DNA of 64,000 nt from Mucilaginibacter sp. SMC90 (GTDB lineage: Bacteria > Bacteroidota > Bacteroidia > Sphingobacteriales > Sphingobacteriaceae), in the NCBI RefSeq assembly GCF_022811725.1, contig NZ_CP094527.1, positions 1 to 64,000 of the forward strand, in the 5' to 3' direction. The notes beneath the pieces were generated by a model, which was given only the letters and a program-made list of their open reading frames with translations, was not told where the DNA came from and made no database searches. Below are positions 54,434-62,203 of the stretch, one piece after another; the first letter of the stretch is position 1; each line of letters begins with the position of its first letter. The position numbers were made by a program, and so were the translations under genes.

Positions 54434-54556
54434 GCTATCTGCCGCGGGTTTTCAACCCGTGGTGTACCATCGTTTCAGCTGAGTTTGTGTAAGCTGAAAG
54501 CTTACATTATGCCAACCACGAGTTACACCATCGCTAAACTCGCGACAGCGGAGCAA
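54434..54556. repeat. Palindromic interspersed element (CGCGGGTTTTCAACCCGTGG)
   Basis: Several imperfect hairpins are chained: CGCGGGTT/AACCCGTGG, CAGCT..GTAAGCTGAAAGCTTAC, and a long-range GCTATCTGC...GCGACAGCGG pairing. It fills the gap between xth and the cyclophilin stop and leaves no other content there. Confidence 0.65.
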
Positions 54557-54562
54557 AAAATT

Positions 54563-55273
54563 TTATTTTTTCTTCGGGAAAAGAATCTTATCCAACTGCT
54601 TGCATTCCTTTTTACTCAGCAACTCAACGGTCATGGGCACATCAACATTGGGACGATCATTGGAGTCTTTTTTAACGGCAGCAATCCTATCCACCATATC
54701 AATACCCGAAACAACTTCGCCAAAAACGGTATAGTTTTGATCAAGGTGTGGTGAACCTCCTACTGATTTGTACCATTCGCGCTGCCATACCGGGATCTTG
54801 CGGCCTTTAAGCCGGGTGTTTTCTAATGTATCCAGTTTGCCATCGGTAAAACGCTTGCCTTCCACAATATAAAACTGGTAGCCGCTTGATTCTTTTTTGG
54901 GATTATCATCGCGTGCAGCAGCAAGTACCCCACGTTTATGAAACAGGCTGTCGCGAAACTCGGTCGGAATGGTGTAGCCCACATCGCCATTGCCCAGCTC
55001 GGCACCGGGTTTAGCTTTTACTGTATCTTTCGAATCCGGATCACCTCCCTGGATCATGAAGTTCTGGATCACCCGGTGAAACAGCGTACCATTATAAAAT
55101 CCCTTTTTGGTAAGCTTGATAAAGTTATCCCGGTGCAAAGGCGTTTCATTATACAGGCGAAGAATACAATCGCCATAACCAGTATGAATGCGCACATACT
55201 GGTTTTTAGGCGGCCCAGCAAATGCAGCAGTAAGGGTTAATAAAAGAATGCTTAGGGTAAAAAGTTTCTTCAT
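54563..55273 (-). CDS. Exported cyclophilin-type peptidyl-prolyl isomerase
   Basis: A 236-residue protein with a signal peptide (about 1-20, ends AFA). The cyclophilin core has NFIKLTKKGFYNGTLFHRVI, FMIQGGDPDSKD and YTVFGEVVSGIDMVDRIAA. Insertions between these (AKPGAELGNGDVGYTIPTEF, ARDDNPKKESSGYQFYIVEG) are usual in Bacteroidota. It probably helps protein folding in the periplasm. A word repeat shared with the O-methyltransferase region begins at the base before its ATG. Confidence 0.93.
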   Translation of the reverse strand: MKKLFTLSILLLTLTAAFAGPPKNQYVRIHTGYGDCILRLYNETPLHRDNFIKLTKKGFYNGTLFHRVIQNFMIQGGDPDSKDTVKAKPGAELGNGDVGYTIPTEFRDSLFHKRGVLAAARDDNPKKESSGYQFYIVEGKRFTDGKLDTLENTRLKGRKIPVWQREWYKSVGGSPHLDQNYTVFGEVVSGIDMVDRIAAVKKDSNDRPNVDVPMTVELLSKKECKQLDKILFPKKK

Positions 55274-55317
55274 AGACCGTTGATTATTTTGATTTCGCTG
55301 ATTGCGTTGATTTTTTT
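55274..55317 (-). repeat. AATCAACG/AATCAGCG word repeat upstream of the cyclophilin gene
   Basis: Read on the minus strand: AATCAACGCAATCAGCG, AATCA, five bases, ATCAACGGTCT then the ATG. The order and orientation match 12452-12491 ahead of the O-methyltransferase. Confidence 0.7.
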
Positions 55318-55390
55318 CTGATTGATGAAGATAGGTTAATTGTTCGAAATGTTCTAATTCCCTCCCTTGGGGATCATAACTATCAATTTA

Positions 55391-55532
55391 AGGGGTAAAA
55401 AGCTGGGGAGTGCGCGATTCCCCTCTTGAGAGGGGCGGAGGGGTGTGTTTCTGCTTTGACAAGCAAATCGCAGAAACACACCCCTGCTATCGCTCTTCCC
55501 TCCGCGCCCCCTCTCAAGAGGGGAATTATAAA
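55391..55532. repeat. Palindromic element, CCCCTCTTGA...GGGGTGTGTTT family, copy 3
   Basis: GCGCGATTCCCCTCTTGAGA opens near 55411; GGGGTGTGTTTCTGC is inverted as GCAGAAACACACCCC near 55472-55487; CCCCCTCTCAAGAGGGG closes near 55526. Related copies are at 21090-21220 and 25327-25440. Confidence 0.75.
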
Positions 55533-55561
55533 GCCCTGTTATCAACCCAATAAACCACTCA

Positions 55562-55912
55562 CTAATCAGCCCCCTCCATCTCCTCAAAGTAATTTACAAT
55601 GAGCGATTTCATCATCATTTCCTGTTCAAGCAGGGTATAATTGGGGATCACTTTGATACGTTTCCAGTGCGGCCAGCCATCCTGGTCAAGGCCTTCGAGT
55701 TCATAAAAGCCCATCATGCTCATTAAGCGGCAGGTGGCTATATGCATCAGTTCTTCCTTTTGGCGTTTGCTGAACTTGCGCGGGCCTTGCCCCAGTTCCT
55801 GCACGCCGATCAAAAAAAGCATCACTTTAATATCGGGCTTTTCGTTATCGAAATCCTCAGCTATCCGCTGTTGCAGCACTTCCCATTTTTTATTGATCTC
55901 GGCAGGTGTCAT
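55562..55912 (-). CDS. Small conserved cytoplasmic protein, unknown function
   Basis: A 116-residue protein starting MTPAEINKKWEVLQQRIAED. It is helical and soluble, with PRKFSKRQKEELMHIATCRL and a tryptophan segment DQDGWPHWKRI. It looks like a conserved Bacteroidota protein without assigned function. I chose the ATG at 55912 because an exact -7 box lies 6 bases upstream; an in-frame ATG at 55933 would lie in or above that box. Confidence 0.75.
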   Translation of the reverse strand: MTPAEINKKWEVLQQRIAEDFDNEKPDIKVMLFLIGVQELGQGPRKFSKRQKEELMHIATCRLMSMMGFYELEGLDQDGWPHWKRIKVIPNYTLLEQEMMMKSLIVNYFEEMEGAD

Positions 55913-55918
55913 AGGGTG

Positions 55919-55926
55919 CAAAGATA
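55919..55926 (-). promoter_or_regulatory. Putative -7 box
   Basis: On the minus strand TATCTTTG matches TAnnTTTG exactly, 6 bases before the ATG at 55912. The inverted repeat begins directly upstream. Confidence 0.5.
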
Positions 55927-55929
55927 GGT

Positions 55930-56043
55930 TCATTGGTTCATTAGTTCACTGGTTCATTGGTGAAAAGTTTGATAACTCTATTTCAATACCACTATACAAG
56001 AGAAAGGACAAATAAACTAATGAACCAGTGAACTAATGAACGA
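55930..56043. repeat. Inverted quasi-periodic repeat (GGTTCATTAGTTCACT words)
   Basis: TTCATTAGTTCACTGGTTCA at 55939-55958 is inverted at 56020-56039 (TGAACCAGTGAACTAATGAA), a perfect 20-base match. It spans most of a divergent gap. Confidence 0.8.
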
Positions 56044-56089
56044 TCGCATTATTGTTACAATGTTGCATTAATATTCCCGTATTAATACT

Positions 56090-56097
56090 TACTTTTG
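56090..56097 (+). promoter_or_regulatory. Putative -7 box
   Basis: TACTTTTG matches TAnnTTTG, about 28 bases before the GTG start of the next gene. Confidence 0.45.
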
Positions 56098-56125
56098 CCG
56101 TATTCCGTTATAAGGAGTGTTGACT

Positions 56126-56449
56126 GTGAAAAAAAAACGCCTACATATTGTATTTGCATGGCTGCTGCTAATTTGCTTTGTGGCCGGGCAATATATGGTT
56201 TATTCGCACCAGCATGCCCTTATTAAAGGGATCACCAAACACAGCCAGACGGCCGAAGGCCACCAAACTGTTAAAGAAAAGTGTTTGCTTTGCGATGCCA
56301 TGCATCATACCGATGCCGTTACAGTTAGCAACAATACTTTTTTAGTACCTCTTCTAACATCCGATCATGTTTTTAAAGCCGGCGATTATGATTTTGTAAG
56401 CATTGCGCTTATTCTTTCGGCCGGGAGGGCACCTCCGGTTACAGCATAA
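56126..56449 (+). CDS. His/Cys-rich single-helix envelope protein preceding a TonB receptor
   Basis: A 107-residue protein. A GTG at 56126 is the likely start: AAGGAG stands 8 bases before it, and it gives a normal signal-anchor (KKKRLHIVFAWLLLICFVAG). GTG at 56117 and TTG at 56120 are in frame as alternatives. The exported part has His/Cys pairs SHQH, KEKCLLCDAMHHTD, like small metal-handling proteins. It lies 74 bases upstream of a TonB receptor and shares its direction, so a metal-uptake role is plausible but not shown. Confidence 0.7.
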   Translation: MKKKRLHIVFAWLLLICFVAGQYMVYSHQHALIKGITKHSQTAEGHQTVKEKCLLCDAMHHTDAVTVSNNTFLVPLLTSDHVFKAGDYDFVSIALILSAGRAPPVTA

Positions 56450-56523
56450 CCCTGCCTTATCTTTTCTTTAAAAACAAAGCCGTTATCATTAACGGTATTT
56501 ATCGATTTTCTTAAATTTTCATC

Positions 56524-59040
56524 ATGAAATTAAAGCTAATAAGCTTCGTTATATTATTAATATCTGCTCAGTCTTTCGTATTTGCCAATAGTCCCGCTAT
56601 CACTGTAAACAACAAAATTGAAGATGCTGTGGGCGGTCTTTCGGGTACTATTACCGATAAGGCCGATGGCAAACCAATTATCGGCGCAACCATAAACATC
56701 CCCGATTTACGCAAAGGTGCCATTACCGATGTTAATGGTAAGTATAGTTTCGCTAATGTGCCTAAGGGAATTTTCCTGGTGCAGGTAACTTACATTGGTT
56801 ATTTAACCGTTAACCAAAGGGTCGACTTTTCAAAAACAAGCGTATTTGATGTTAAAATGCAAACTTCGTCGCTTGAAGCCGGCGAGGTTGTTATTACCGG
56901 TGTGAGCAAAGCCACCGAAATAAAACGCAGTCCCGTACCTATGGTTGCGGTAGGCAAGGCTTATTTGGAGCAGCGTGCAGCATCCGGCAACATTATCGAC
57001 CAGATTGCCACACTACCCGGCGTAAGTGCTGTTACTACCGGCCCTAACGTATCAAAACCGTTTATTCATGGTTTGGGTTATAACCGGGTAATTACCCTGC
57101 AGGATGGTATCCGCCAGGAAGGCCAGCAATGGGGCGATGAGCACGGCATTGAAGTGGATCAAAACTCTATCGACAGGGTTGAGGTGATCAAAGGCCCGGC
57201 AAGCTTAACCTATGGTTCGGATGCTATCGGTGGTGTTGTGAACCTCATTTCGCCGGCACCGGTACCCGAAGGCAAGATCCTCGGCTCGGTTCAGGGCTTG
57301 TATGGCACCAACCAGGGTTTATATAATGGTTCGTTCAGGTTACAGGGTAATCAGAATGGCCTTATCTGGGGTACTGTGATCTCGGCCAAAGGCAGTAAGG
57401 ATTATCAAAACGAGCATGACGGCCGTGTATATGCTACCAACTACCGCGAAAAAGATGCCCGCGTAATGGTAGGCCTTAATAAATCATGGGGTTATTCATA
57501 CCTGCATGCTTCGGTATTTGATGATGAACAGGCTATCCCCGATGGTAGCCGCGATTCGCTTACCCGCAAGTTTACACAGCAGGTTGTTGAAGACGGTGAT
57601 GCCCCCAGGCAAATTGTTCCGCAGTCTGTTTTAAACTCATACAGCATCCCTACACTGCATCAGCACGTACAGCTTTACCGCATCTATAACAACAGTAACT
57701 TCATATTAGGTAACGGAAACCTGGCAGTTAACCTGGGTTATCAATTCAGTCACCGTCGCGAATTTACGCACCCTGAAGCGGGTGATATTGCCGGACTTAA
57801 CCTGCACCTTACTACCTATACCTATGATGTTAAGTATAACTTTAACATAGGTAATGACTATGAAACAACCTTTGGTATTAATGGTCAGTACCAAAACAAC
57901 ACCATTGGCGATGCCACGGATTTCCCGATCCCCGCTTATCATCAGTTTGATATCGGCCCTTTCTTCGTAATAAAAAAGAGCTTCGGCAAGCTTGATCTTT
58001 CTGCTGGTGCAAGGTATGATACCCGCTCGTTCAGCAACAACGCCGCCTATGTTAATACACTCGGCCGAAACGGATTTCCGCAGTTATACACAGGCAGCAA
58101 TCCCGAAACAGCAGCAAACGTTACCAAGCAGTTTGATTCCTTTAACAAAAGGTTCAGCGGTTTTTCGGGCAGCTTCGGGGCAACCTATAATGTGTCGGAT
58201 GCATTCCTGATCAAGGGCAATATTTCACGCGGTTTCAGGGCACCAAGTATTGCTGAGATCTCGGCCAACGGACCAGACCCGGGCTCGCAGATCTATCACA
58301 TCGGCGATAAAAACTTTAAGCCTGAATTTAGCTTGCAGGAAGATATCGGTACCTTCCTAACCCTGCCCAACATTTCGGCCAGCGTTGAGGTGTTTAACAA
58401 CAACCTGTCAAACTATATTTACCAGCAACAGGTATTAGCTGCCGATGGCAGTCCGGTTTATACTCAGGGTTATACCACATTTACCTATGTACAAAGCAAG
58501 GCCCGCATCTACGGCGGCGAAGTTAACGTGGATTTGCACCCCATATCATGGCTTCACTTTGAAAATGCCCTAAGCTTAACCTATGGCGAAAACAAAGGTA
58601 ACGGCGGCCCGGTTGCTGATAGTTTAAAATACCTGCCTTTTATTCCGCCATTGCATACGCATTCAGAACTGCGCGGTACTTTTAACGGCGGCTTCGGTAA
58701 AGTTAAAAGCATTTATGCCTTTGTTGGCTTTGACCATTACAGCGCACAAGACCGCTTTTTCGCAGCATACGGAACAGAAACTTACACAGCGGGCTACAAC
58801 CTGTTAAGTGCCGGTTTTGGCGGCAACATTGTTAACAAAGCTGGTCAGCCGGTTATTAAGCTTTTTGTTGAAGGCACTAACCTTGCCAATGTTAACTATC
58901 AATCAAACATGAGCAGGCTTAAATATTTTGACAATCCTAACGTGCCCGATGGTGTACGCCCTGGTATCTTTAATATGGGCCGCAACATCAGCTTTAAGGT
59001 TGTTGTTCCCTTCGGGTTCAACAGCAATAAGAAATCCTGA
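56524..59040 (+). CDS. TonB-dependent receptor
   Basis: An 838-residue outer-membrane receptor. Signal peptide 1-21, a carboxypeptidase-regulatory-like domain at about 38-115 (LSGTITDKADGKPIIGATIN), plug domain about 125-235 (IATLPGVSAVTTGPNVSKPF, GYNRVITLQDGIRQEGQQWG, DRVEVIKGPASLTYGSDAIG), then the barrel, ending VVVPFGFNSNKKS. The EGQQWGDEHGIEVD segment is typical of a subgroup placed near metal-handling genes. With the His/Cys peptide upstream, zinc, copper or another metal is the best guess. A terminator follows. Confidence 0.92.
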   Translation: MKLKLISFVILLISAQSFVFANSPAITVNNKIEDAVGGLSGTITDKADGKPIIGATINIPDLRKGAITDVNGKYSFANVPKGIFLVQVTYIGYLTVNQRVDFSKTSVFDVKMQTSSLEAGEVVITGVSKATEIKRSPVPMVAVGKAYLEQRAASGNIIDQIATLPGVSAVTTGPNVSKPFIHGLGYNRVITLQDGIRQEGQQWGDEHGIEVDQNSIDRVEVIKGPASLTYGSDAIGGVVNLISPAPVPEGKILGSVQGLYGTNQGLYNGSFRLQGNQNGLIWGTVISAKGSKDYQNEHDGRVYATNYREKDARVMVGLNKSWGYSYLHASVFDDEQAIPDGSRDSLTRKFTQQVVEDGDAPRQIVPQSVLNSYSIPTLHQHVQLYRIYNNSNFILGNGNLAVNLGYQFSHRREFTHPEAGDIAGLNLHLTTYTYDVKYNFNIGNDYETTFGINGQYQNNTIGDATDFPIPAYHQFDIGPFFVIKKSFGKLDLSAGARYDTRSFSNNAAYVNTLGRNGFPQLYTGSNPETAANVTKQFDSFNKRFSGFSGSFGATYNVSDAFLIKGNISRGFRAPSIAEISANGPDPGSQIYHIGDKNFKPEFSLQEDIGTFLTLPNISASVEVFNNNLSNYIYQQQVLAADGSPVYTQGYTTFTYVQSKARIYGGEVNVDLHPISWLHFENALSLTYGENKGNGGPVADSLKYLPFIPPLHTHSELRGTFNGGFGKVKSIYAFVGFDHYSAQDRFFAAYGTETYTAGYNLLSAGFGGNIVNKAGQPVIKLFVEGTNLANVNYQSNMSRLKYFDNPNVPDGVRPGIFNMGRNISFKVVVPFGFNSNKKS

Positions 59041-59061
59041 TCGCGTTTAAACTATTAACTG

Positions 59062-59092
59062 AAAGTCCTGCCGTAATGGTGGGACTTTTTTG
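59062..59092 (+). terminator. Rho-independent terminator of the TonB receptor gene
   Basis: AAAGTCCTGCC pairs with GGTGGGACTTT over a short loop; TTTTTTG follows. Confidence 0.8.
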
Positions 59093-59108
59093 TTTGGAGG
59101 GTTTTCCG

Positions 59109-59200
59109 CTTTGTCATCCTGAACGCAGTGAAGGATCTTCTTCAACAAGCATGGCCGCTATACAGGGCGAAGAAGATGCTTCGTGCCTCAGCATGACAAA
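59109..59200. repeat. Palindromic element (CTTTGTCATCCTGAACGCAG)
   Basis: CTTTGTCATCCTGAACGCAG at 59109 is inverted at the end (CTCAGCATGACAAAG) and GATCTTCTTC pairs with GAAGAAGATG in the middle. Downstream, CCCCCTTTAGGGGGCCGGGG at about 59310-59332 is a second, unrelated short repeat. Nothing else is seen between 59041 and 59364. Confidence 0.7.
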
Positions 59201-59364
59201 GGGCAAAGGGCCATTTTTCCCTCCGCTGGCGCAAGTCTTGTGAGGCAGCCTGTGCAAGGCAGGCTTGTGCCTCCTGTAGCAAACCTCATAGTCATCACCA
59301 CGTCAAACTCCCCCTTTAGGGGGCCGGGGGGCAAACACTTAGCCTTATCACCTGTATTTTCTAC

Positions 59365-60343
59365 ATGCGCAAAATACTAACCCTCCTACTCCTGATATCT
59401 GCAAGCATCGCGGCCCGCGCCCAGTCCGATACCCTTTCTATCACACTCGAAAATGTAAAATATCCATACCCGGTAAACTTTATGCAGATAAAGGTTGAAG
59501 GACAGGACATCCGCATGGCCTATATGGATGTAAAGCCAGCCGCTCCCAATGGTAAAACTATCATGCTTTTCCATGGGAAAAATTTTGGTGGATATTATTG
59601 GAAAAGATGTGATAAAGCTATTAGCCGATAAAGGTTACCGGGTAATAGTTCCCGATCAAATAGGGTTTGGTAAATCATCAAAAGCATTTATTCATCATAG
59701 TTTTCACCTGTTGGCGAGGTTTAATAAAAACCTGCTGGATAGTTTGGGGATTCAGAAGATCACCTTAATGGGGCACTCTATGGGCGGGATGCTGGCTACC
59801 CGTTTTACGCTGATGTACCCAAACACAGTTGAAAAACTGCTGCTTGAAGACCCTATCGGCTTAGAGGATTACCGTACATTTGTACCCTATACCAGTGCCG
59901 AAGATGATTATAAAGCCGAGCTGAAAACCAGTTACGAAAGCGTTAAAAAATATTACCAAACATCATATTTTACTTCCTGGAAACCCGAATACGATTATTT
60001 AGTTGCCATTGCTGCAGGAGTAAGCAAGAGCGCCGATTTTCCCCGCTATGCCAAGGTTGCCGCGCTTACTTTTGAAATGATATACGAGCAGCCGGTTTGC
60101 TATGAGTTTGGTCTTATTAAAGTGCCTGTGATATTGTTTACCGGTAAAGAGGATAAAACAATAGTAGGCAAAGCCTTGCTTAACGATGAAGAAAAAGCCA
60201 AACACGGCCAATACAAAATATTGGGCCCTGAAACAGCTAAAAAAATCCCCGGTTGCAAGCTTATTGAGTTTGACAATTGCGGGCATATCCCGCATATTGA
60301 AGCAAAAGACGCTTTTTTTAAAGCGCTTACAGCTAATTTATAA
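59365..60343 (+). pseudogene. Exported alpha/beta hydrolase split by a frameshift
   Basis: Two frames together make one hydrolase of about 325 residues. Frame one (59365-59631) gives the signal peptide (ends ARAQ) and the start of the fold, KTIMLFHGKNFGGYYWK, then stops at an out-of-frame TAA. The other frame continues DVIKLLADKGYRVIVPDQIG, the nucleophile elbow LMGHSMGGMLATR (Ser), FTGKEDKTIVG (Asp) and CGHIPHIEAKDAF (His) to 60343. The break is in TGGAAAAGAT at about 59602: removing one A restores a continuous frame. It could be a recent mutation, a sequencing error, or rarely programmed slippage. Confidence 0.8.
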
Positions 60344-60391
60344 TTTAGGGATTTTGAGTATTTTTGGTAACCTTACTAATATATAAAACAT

Positions 60392-60487
60392 GCGTCATTG
60401 CGAGGCACGAAGCAATCCCAAACTATACAGGGCGGCTCTGCTTAGTTGCTCTGCTAATCGGGGATTGCTTCGTTCCTCGCAATGACG
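60392..60487. repeat. Palindromic element GCGTCATTGCGAGG family, copy 2
   Basis: GCGTCATTGCGAGGCACGAA opens at 60392 and GGATTGCTTCGTTCCTCGCA with ATGACG closes it. Centre differs from copy 1 and carries an extra 12 bases or so. Sits in front of tsaE. Confidence 0.85.
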
Positions 60488-60506
60488 TAAAAGAGAGTCA
60501 AACACT

Positions 60507-60923
60507 GTGCAACTATCTGTAAATTCATTATCCCAAATCCCTCAGGCCGCCGAAGCCATTCTGGCCAACTCGGCAGGGAACAAAATTTTTCTTTTTTATG
60601 GCGAAATGGGAGCCGGTAAAACTACGCTTATTAAAACGCTGTGTGAGCAATTGGGGGTAACCGAACAGGCTACCAGTCCAACGTTTTCCATCGTGAACGA
60701 ATACATTGGCCGTGATAGCCGGATCTTTCATTTTGATTTTTATCGTCTTAAAAATCAAACAGAAGCATTGGATATGGGCTACGAGGAATATTTTTACAGT
60801 GGAGCCTACTGCTTTATTGAGTGGCCCGAAAAGATCCCCGATCTGCTCCCGGAGCATTATGCCAACATCCGGATCCAGGTTTTGGACAGCAATTCGCGAG
60901 GTATCAGCATCGAAAATATTTAG
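60507..60923 (+). CDS. tsaE: tRNA threonylcarbamoyladenosine biosynthesis ATPase
   Basis: A 138-residue TsaE, the ATPase that works with TsaB and TsaD to make t6A37 on tRNA. Walker A is GEMGAGKTT (32-40). ATSPTFSIVNEY and FHFDFYRL are family segments, and FIEWPEKIPDLLP is the hallmark C-terminal motif. The start is a GTG at 60507; there is no closer ATG. It precedes ald by about 50 bases on the same strand, an order common in Bacteroidota. Confidence 0.93.
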   Translation: MQLSVNSLSQIPQAAEAILANSAGNKIFLFYGEMGAGKTTLIKTLCEQLGVTEQATSPTFSIVNEYIGRDSRIFHFDFYRLKNQTEALDMGYEEYFYSGAYCFIEWPEKIPDLLPEHYANIRIQVLDSNSRGISIENI

Positions 60924-60975
60924 TTTATCATCCATCGTTTTTTATTATCTTCAACAGCCTTAAAAACAATACATC

Positions 60976-62202
60976 ATGAGTTCAGGGATATACAGTGGGT
61001 TTTCGGATATTGCCAAGCAAGCAATGATGCAGCCCCAGGAGTCGTTGCTGGAGGTAAAAAGTAAAAAGAATAAGCTGTACATCGGCATTCCTAAAGAGGT
61101 TTCTTTCCAGGAAAACCGGGTGCCCTTAACGCCGCTGTCGGTAGCGTTACTGGTTAATAACGGCCATGATGTATTGCTGGAGAGCAACGCAGGGCAGGCC
61201 GCCAATTTTTCAGATAAGGATTACAGCGAGCAGGGTGCCCAGATAGTTTATGATACCAAAAAGGTTTACGAAGCAGATATTATCATAAAAATTGCGCCGC
61301 CCACAACCGGTGAAATCGAGATGATGAAGCCCGGACAGATATTGATCTCTACCCTGCAAATGGCTACGCTCAAGGCCGAAAATATCCAGGCGCTGATGGC
61401 AAAAAAAATTACAGCCTTAAGCTTTGAGCATCTTCGCGATGAAGGCAATATACTTACCGTGATCAGGGCAATGAGCGAGATTGTAGGTGCTACTTCCATA
61501 CTTATAGCTGCCGAATATTTAAGCAATGTTTTTGAAGGCAAGGGCTTGATGCTGGGTGGCATAACCGGCGTTCCGCCAACCGAAATTGTGATCCTTGGCG
61601 CAGGTACGGTTGGCGAATATGCAGCACGTACAGCCATATCATTGGGTGCAGAGGTTAAGGTGTTTGACCCATCTATATACAAGCTTCGCCGCCTGCAAAA
61701 CAATATCGGCAGCCGCGTTTTTACTTCGGTTGTACAGCCTATAGTATTGGAAAAGGCCATTACCTCGTGCGACGTAGCTATTGGCGCGCTCCGTGCAGAA
61801 GATGGCCGCAGTCCCTGCATTATTTCTGAAGCTACCGTTAGCCGTATGAAGCGCGATTCGGTGATCATTGATGTGAGTATTGACCAGGGCGGCTGCTTTG
61901 AAACATCTGAGGTTACTAACCATACCCACCCGGTTTTCCGTAAGTATGATGTGATCCATTATTGTGTACCTAATATAGCATCGCGTGTGGCCCGTACTGC
62001 CACTTATGCGCTCACCAATATTTTTGCACCTATACTGCTTGATATTGGCGATATGGGAGGGATCAAAAACCTCATCTGGCAAAAGTCTGGCGTACGTAAT
62101 GCTGTTTATATTTACCAGGGACAGCTTACCAACAAACACATAGGCGAACGCTTTGCAATTCCCTGTAAGGATCTCGACCTGTTGATCGTATCACACAGAT
62201 AA
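60976..62202 (+). CDS. ald: Alanine dehydrogenase
   Basis: A 408-residue NAD-dependent enzyme that interconverts L-alanine and pyruvate plus ammonia. IGIPKEVSFQENRVPLTP is the conserved N-terminal part, and ILGAGTVGEYAARTAISLGA is the Rossmann NAD site. SVIIDVSIDQGGCFETS and HYCVPNIASRVARTATYALT are typical of the AlaDH/PNT family. It has an N-terminal extension of about 33 residues (SSGIYSGFSDIAKQAMMQPQ), typical of Bacteroidota members. Followed at once by a VanX-like gene. Confidence 0.93.
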   Translation: MSSGIYSGFSDIAKQAMMQPQESLLEVKSKKNKLYIGIPKEVSFQENRVPLTPLSVALLVNNGHDVLLESNAGQAANFSDKDYSEQGAQIVYDTKKVYEADIIIKIAPPTTGEIEMMKPGQILISTLQMATLKAENIQALMAKKITALSFEHLRDEGNILTVIRAMSEIVGATSILIAAEYLSNVFEGKGLMLGGITGVPPTEIVILGAGTVGEYAARTAISLGAEVKVFDPSIYKLRRLQNNIGSRVFTSVVQPIVLEKAITSCDVAIGALRAEDGRSPCIISEATVSRMKRDSVIIDVSIDQGGCFETSEVTNHTHPVFRKYDVIHYCVPNIASRVARTATYALTNIFAPILLDIGDMGGIKNLIWQKSGVRNAVYIYQGQLTNKHIGERFAIPCKDLDLLIVSHR

Positions 62203-62203
62203 T

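Noticed and set aside
59549..60343. Downstream frame of the hydrolase as an independent gene starting at 59549
   Set aside because: Its first 20 residues are an out-of-frame reading of the upstream half; the fold begins in the other frame, so it is one broken gene.
61266..61868. 200-codon open frame antisense to ald
   Set aside because: Lies fully inside a well-supported alanine dehydrogenase; no family match.
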